From positions 1 to 9,239 of the forward strand of contig CAJMOI010000073.1 of assembly GCA_905215105.1 (NCBI GenBank): a stretch of DNA of 9,239 bases, in the 5' to 3' direction. The position numbers were made by a program, and so were the translations under genes. Source of the stretch: an uncultured bacterium (GTDB taxonomy: Bacteria > Bacillota > Clostridia > Oscillospirales > Acutalibacteraceae). Under the pieces are notes generated by a model, which was not told the DNA's origin, did not search any database, and saw only the letters and a program-made list of their open reading frames with translations. This document shows positions 7,143 to 9,239 of this stretch, in pieces. How positions within the stretch are numbered: position 1 is the first letter of the stretch; the number at the start of each line of letters is the position of its first letter.

Positions 7143-7877
7143 TCAATGCCCCGAAGGCTTGCGCTCTGTCATATCTTTTTCCGTGGTCAAATCGGCGTGA
7201 AGCAGCGTGCCGAAGATCACCGCCAGCGGAATCATGGTGAACCAGAGGGCCTTACCCAAAAAGAGGTTACACAGCACTGTGCCTACCACAGCCCCCAACA
7301 CAAAAAACAGCAGCATTTCAAAGTGCTTGCGCAGCTTTTCCCGGTGGGCGGTATTGCCGGTGTGCAGGTATTTGACTTCCTTTGCCAATGCAATGCCAAT
7401 CTGCCGGATGTGATTGGTGGCAAAGGTAGTGGCCATGGGGGTTCCCTGTGACTGGCGGAAGGTGTTGTACTGCATAGAGGCGATAAAGTTAATGGCCACC
7501 TGGGAAATCTGTACCGGCGCAGATTCCGGTACAAAGCCCAGTATCAGCACCACCAGCATTTCAATGGCAATCAGCAGGGTATCCCAGCGCAGGGGAAAAT
7601 GACGCTTGACCGGCCCCGGCACCAACTCCGAAATAAAGGAACCCAGCAGATAGGCGGAAATGGGGATGATATAATACAGGGCCTCCCACCATTTCCTGCT
7701 GCCCAGAGCCATGCCCATGAGCACCACGTTGCCGGTTTGAGCATTGCAGAACACATTGCCCCGCAGCAGATAGGTGTACGCTCCAAAAAATCCGGCCACG
7801 GTAATCAGGATATGGTAAATCCAGTCCCGCTCACACATGAGATAGTACCGGTCGGTTTCTGCTGCTTTTTCTGCCAC
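7143..7877 (-). CDS. DUF1275 / YoaK family membrane protein
   Basis: 244 residues. The family signature is visible: GFFGAYTYLLRGNVFCNAQTGNVVLMG at 29-55 (NAQTGN 45-50) and, in the second half, NTFRQSQGTPMATTFATNHIRQIG at 138-161, an internal echo of the TGN repeat. About six membrane segments (20-38, 48-60, 68-87, 99-117, 123-137, 187-205, 210-227, some doubtful). DUF1275 proteins are integral membrane proteins whose transported substrate or role is not established. The start is a GTG (7875-7877) with GGAAAGGA about 8 bases upstream; the next ATG, 13 codons in, would also leave the signature intact. It begins 21 bases after the acetyltransferase stop and its own stop overlaps the ribosome site of the following gene, so it is an internal operon member under the T-box. 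Confidence 0.92.
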   Translation of the reverse strand: MAEKAAETDRYYLMCERDWIYHILITVAGFFGAYTYLLRGNVFCNAQTGNVVLMGMALGSRKWWEALYYIIPISAYLLGSFISELVPGPVKRHFPLRWDTLLIAIEMLVVLILGFVPESAPVQISQVAINFIASMQYNTFRQSQGTPMATTFATNHIRQIGIALAKEVKYLHTGNTAHREKLRKHFEMLLFFVLGAVVGTVLCNLFLGKALWFTMIPLAVIFGTLLHADLTTEKDMTERKPSGH

Positions 7878-7898
7878 TGTGCTCGTCCTTTCCTGTTT

Positions 7899-8405
7899 TT
7901 ATACTCTGATTTCAAACCCATATTCATGAAGAATCAAGTCATCGTCGATGATTTCTTCATATACACCGCCAGCTTTGGTAAAACCAGCTTTCTGATACAG
8001 CTGAACAGCAGGTATATTGCTATCCACCACAAATAGTCTTAGGTATTCTACCTGTATTTGTCTGCAAAGAGTCATTGCGTTTTGGATTGTCAGAAAGCCG
8101 ATACCCTTTCGCAGATAATCGACATTTACGCCAAGGCGATCAATATACAGCGCTGATGCGCTTTTCTCCTGCCATTCCACACATCTGGAACCCGTGTGAG
8201 AAGGGCACAGCGCAAAAGCGGAAACAATTTGTTTCTGATTTTCCAAAACATACATTTGCTGATTTTTGATATCTTCTTCTAAAAATTCACATGGATAAAC
8301 TTCATCCCAGACAGTAAAGCCGTCTGCTATCATTTTTGCGACGATTTGCCGGTACATATTTTTAATTCTCGGCAGATCTTGTTCTACTGCAAGGCGTAAT
8401 TCCAT
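7899..8405 (-). CDS. GNAT family N-acetyltransferase, first gene behind the T-box
   Basis: 168 residues, one GNAT domain. It would transfer acetyl from acetyl-CoA to an amine; the substrate is unknown. Motif A, the pyrophosphate loop, is LGVNVDYLRKGIGFLTIQNA at 91-110 with R99-K-G-I-G103, and motif B is LRLFVVDSNIPAVQLYQKAGF at 122-142 with N130, Y137 and GF141-142. The segment FTVWDEVYPCEFLEEDI at 30-46 before the core is typical of one GNAT subgroup. ATG at 8403-8405 is preceded by AGGAGAG (8411-8417). It starts 25 bases after the T-box terminator's U-tract, so its expression must depend on read-through of that terminator. The gene is visibly AT-richer than its neighbours (16 G/C in 60 bases at 8221-8280), which suggests a different origin. 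Confidence 0.92.
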   Translation of the reverse strand: MELRLAVEQDLPRIKNMYRQIVAKMIADGFTVWDEVYPCEFLEEDIKNQQMYVLENQKQIVSAFALCPSHTGSRCVEWQEKSASALYIDRLGVNVDYLRKGIGFLTIQNAMTLCRQIQVEYLRLFVVDSNIPAVQLYQKAGFTKAGGVYEEIIDDDLILHEYGFEIRV

Positions 8406-8430
8406 TTTTACTCTCCTGTTTCAAGTTAAC

Positions 8431-8468
8431 AAAAGCCCCGGATACAGAACACTCTCTGTATCCGGGGC
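8431..8468 (-). terminator. T-box leader terminator
   Basis: A perfect 14-bp stem (arms 8435-8448 and 8455-8468, GCCCCGGATACAGA and complement) with a 6-base loop is followed by TTTTG on the minus strand. The upstream arm's CCCCGG is also needed to pair with CCGGG just before the UGGU bulge in the antiterminator, so the two structures exclude each other, as in T-box control. Confidence 0.95.
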
Positions 8469-8704
8469 GAATCTTCTTCACGGTACCACCCGGTTTTGGC
8501 GGAAACTTCCGCCCTCAGCCTCTTTCATAAGGCTTGTGCCGTAACGGGGCCTGCCGTCCGGCCTTACCTCCCAAAGGACTCGGGCACGGAAACTCCGGGA
8601 TGACTGATTCACAGCGGAAACTCACCGGCTCACACCTGCCGCCGGCTCTCTGAAAAGCTTTATCCGCTGTCTTTTTTCCCATCAGCGTTTTTCTTCTATT
8701 GATT
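8431..8704 (-). promoter_or_regulatory. T-box riboswitch leader, probably tRNA-Val responsive
   Basis: The conserved T-box CGGGTGGTACCG is at 8482-8492 on the minus strand, with the acceptor-end bulge UGGU at 8485-8488. Upstream are the expected elements in order: Stem I base helix UGGGA/UCCCG (8677-8681 with 8596-8600), middle helix ACAGCGGA/UCCGCUGU (8663-8670 with 8611-8618), the distal AGAGAGCCGG...GGUGUGAGCCGG loop region (around 8620-8652), Stem II UAAGGC/GCCUUA (8561-8566 with 8528-8533) and Stem III GGCGGA/UCCGCC (8498-8513). The 3' side of the specifier loop is GAAUCAGUCA; GUC (8602-8604, valine) is separated by one A from the base helix, the position the specifier takes in the well-studied glycine T-boxes. 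UGGU pairs with discriminator A, which tRNA-Val has. UCA (8605-8607, serine) is an alternative; serine tRNA normally has discriminator G. High uncharged tRNA would favour read-through into the GNAT gene and those behind it. Confidence 0.95.
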
Positions 8705-8711
8705 ACACATT

Positions 8712-8740
8712 AGTATACCCATTCGGCTGCTTTTTGTCAA
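8712..8740 (-). promoter_or_regulatory. Sigma-A promoter of the T-box operon
   Basis: A perfect TTGACA (8735-8740), a 17-base spacer and TATACT (8712-8717, one mismatch to TATAAT) on the minus strand. Transcription would start near 8705, just before the Stem I sequences of the T-box. It lies only 22 bases past the stop codon of the gene remnant upstream. Confidence 0.92.
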
Positions 8741-8762
8741 GGGAACGGACAGGGGATTTTCT

Positions 8763-8951
8763 TTAAACCGGGGCCAAAGACCGGCCTGGAACCAGCCCGG
8801 CCGGTTCATAGGGAATTCGTGTACATTGCAGCTTGTCCAAATGCCCTTCTTTTGACAAACGTTTAAAGTTGGGAAGATAACCTACGTTCATCCACTCTTG
8901 CAGCAACCGATAATTTATTCCTTCAAAAATCGGAATCAAAAGCTTTCTCAT
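8763..8951 (-). pseudogene. Remnant of a type I phosphodiesterase / nucleotide pyrophosphatase (alkaline phosphatase superfamily)
   Basis: 62 codons. Residues 1-52 (MRKLLIPIFEGINYRLLQEW, then GYLPNFKRLSKEGHLDKLQ and RIPYEPA) follow the N-terminus of this enzyme family, where a metal-binding D-G, W...G-LPN-L..L...G and a P-x-x-P-P-A-x-(T/S) nucleophile segment come in this order. Family members are usually several hundred residues, but here the frame ends about where the nucleophile would be, with an unrelated tail (LVPGRSLAPV). The metal-ligand aspartate also appears as E in FEG. No good ribosome site precedes the ATG. I read it as a decayed 5' fragment, but a short expressed protein cannot be excluded. 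It follows the DUF3795 gene by 33 bases. Confidence 0.55.
8780..8805 (-). repeat. Hairpin at the end of the phosphodiesterase remnant
   Basis: ACCGGCC (8799-8805 side) and GGCCGGT (8780-8786) form a 7-bp stem with a 12-base loop, and an outer AACCGG/CCGGTT pair (8801-8806, 8766-8771) offers an alternative fold. On the minus strand CTTTGG follows, so it could act as a poor terminator before the T-box promoter. Confidence 0.35.
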
Positions 8952-8984
8952 AAGATAATTCTCATATAATTATGTATATTTTAA

Positions 8985-9239
8985 TTAACGCAGTTTTTCG
9001 TAAATATAGTTTCCTACAGCCCAGTTTTGTAAATTATGCAGCCGGGCTCCCTTGTCGCCGTGCTCGGGGTCGTTAAACAAATCGAGCAGCTTTTCACAGG
9101 GCATATCGGGACACAGGCCGCAATGTTCATATCCTTTGCTGATGCAACAAAGGGCCTTGTCGCATTCGCCATAAAACATATTCCCTTTTTGCCCTTTACA
9201 GCCCAAACAGTTGATTTTATCTTTCCATGCACATATACC
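8985..9239 (-). CDS. DUF3795-type cysteine-rich protein, C-terminal part
   Basis: The frame is open to the window edge, so 84 residues of the 3' part are visible and the start is outside. The sequence is rich in paired cysteines: INCLGCKGQKG, GECDKALCCISKGYEHCGLC and PDMPCEKLLDLF, the pattern of the Cys-rich, probably zinc-binding DUF3795 family, whose role is not established. The end, HNLQNWAVGNYIYEKLR, is a predicted helix. A TTG at 9204-9206 could pose as an internal start, but the conserved cysteine motif continues above it, so the gene is taken as truncated by the window. The region after its stop is AT-rich. Confidence 0.8.
   Translation of the reverse strand, partial: GICAWKDKINCLGCKGQKGNMFYGECDKALCCISKGYEHCGLCPDMPCEKLLDLFNDPEHGDKGARLHNLQNWAVGNYIYEKLR

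Noticed and set aside
8602..8607. Serine (UCA) as the T-box specifier
   Set aside because: Possible because it follows GAA directly, but UGGU fits discriminator A rather than the G usual in tRNA-Ser, and valS is in the same gene series. Kept only as an alternative.
8941..8975. Repeated TATGAGAA near the start of the phosphodiesterase remnant
   Set aside because: Only two short copies in an AT-rich stretch; too little to call a repeat or operator.
9014..9232. A 72-codon minus-strand frame with an ATG near the window edge
   Set aside because: It overlaps the DUF3795 gene in another frame and destroys the cysteine motif; the DUF3795 frame is the real one.

Overview
The window looks like a chromosomal segment from a low-to-mid-GC Gram-positive bacterium, most likely a gut Clostridia of the Oscillospiraceae/Ruminococcaceae type. 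The reasons are the AGGAGG-type ribosome sites, sigma-A promoters close to TTGACA/TATAAT, a T-box leader, the valS-folC gene pair common in Firmicutes, and a small hairpin repeat of a kind I recall from genomes of that group. Every gene I can support lies on the minus strand, so transcription runs from high to low coordinates.

From the upstream (right) end: 8985-9239 is the C-terminal part of a cysteine-rich DUF3795-type protein, followed by a 62-residue remnant of a phosphodiesterase/nucleotide pyrophosphatase (8763-8951). A strong promoter (8712-8740) then opens a complete T-box riboswitch leader ending in an intrinsic terminator (8431-8704). Behind it is a closely packed gene series: a GNAT acetyltransferase (7899-8405), a DUF1275/YoaK membrane protein (7143-7877), a small anchored protein (6794-7129) and a hydrophobic membrane protein (6237-6752) whose last codons lie in a hairpin repeat. 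After 145 bases come valyl-tRNA synthetase (3395-6091), a strong terminator, and folylpolyglutamate synthase folC (2049-3329).

A second part follows: a promoter and a DUF362/ferredoxin-type iron-sulfur protein (794-1924) closed by a terminator, then a near-consensus promoter and the N-terminal 212 residues of a large protein, probably glycoside-hydrolase-like, that runs off the window (1-638).

The most notable point is the T-box. Its specifier region contains GUC (valine) next to the base helix of Stem I, and its acceptor bulge is UGGU, which fits a tRNA with discriminator A such as tRNA-Val. valS lies 2.3 kb downstream with no T-box of its own and no clear full-strength terminator in between. 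The simplest reading is a valine T-box heading a long GNAT-yoaK-small protein-membrane protein-valS(-folC) transcription unit, with a visibly AT-richer acetyltransferase gene sitting directly behind the riboswitch. A serine reading (UCA overlaps the same loop) is possible but fits less well. I found no defence system, CRISPR array, transposase, rRNA or tRNA gene.
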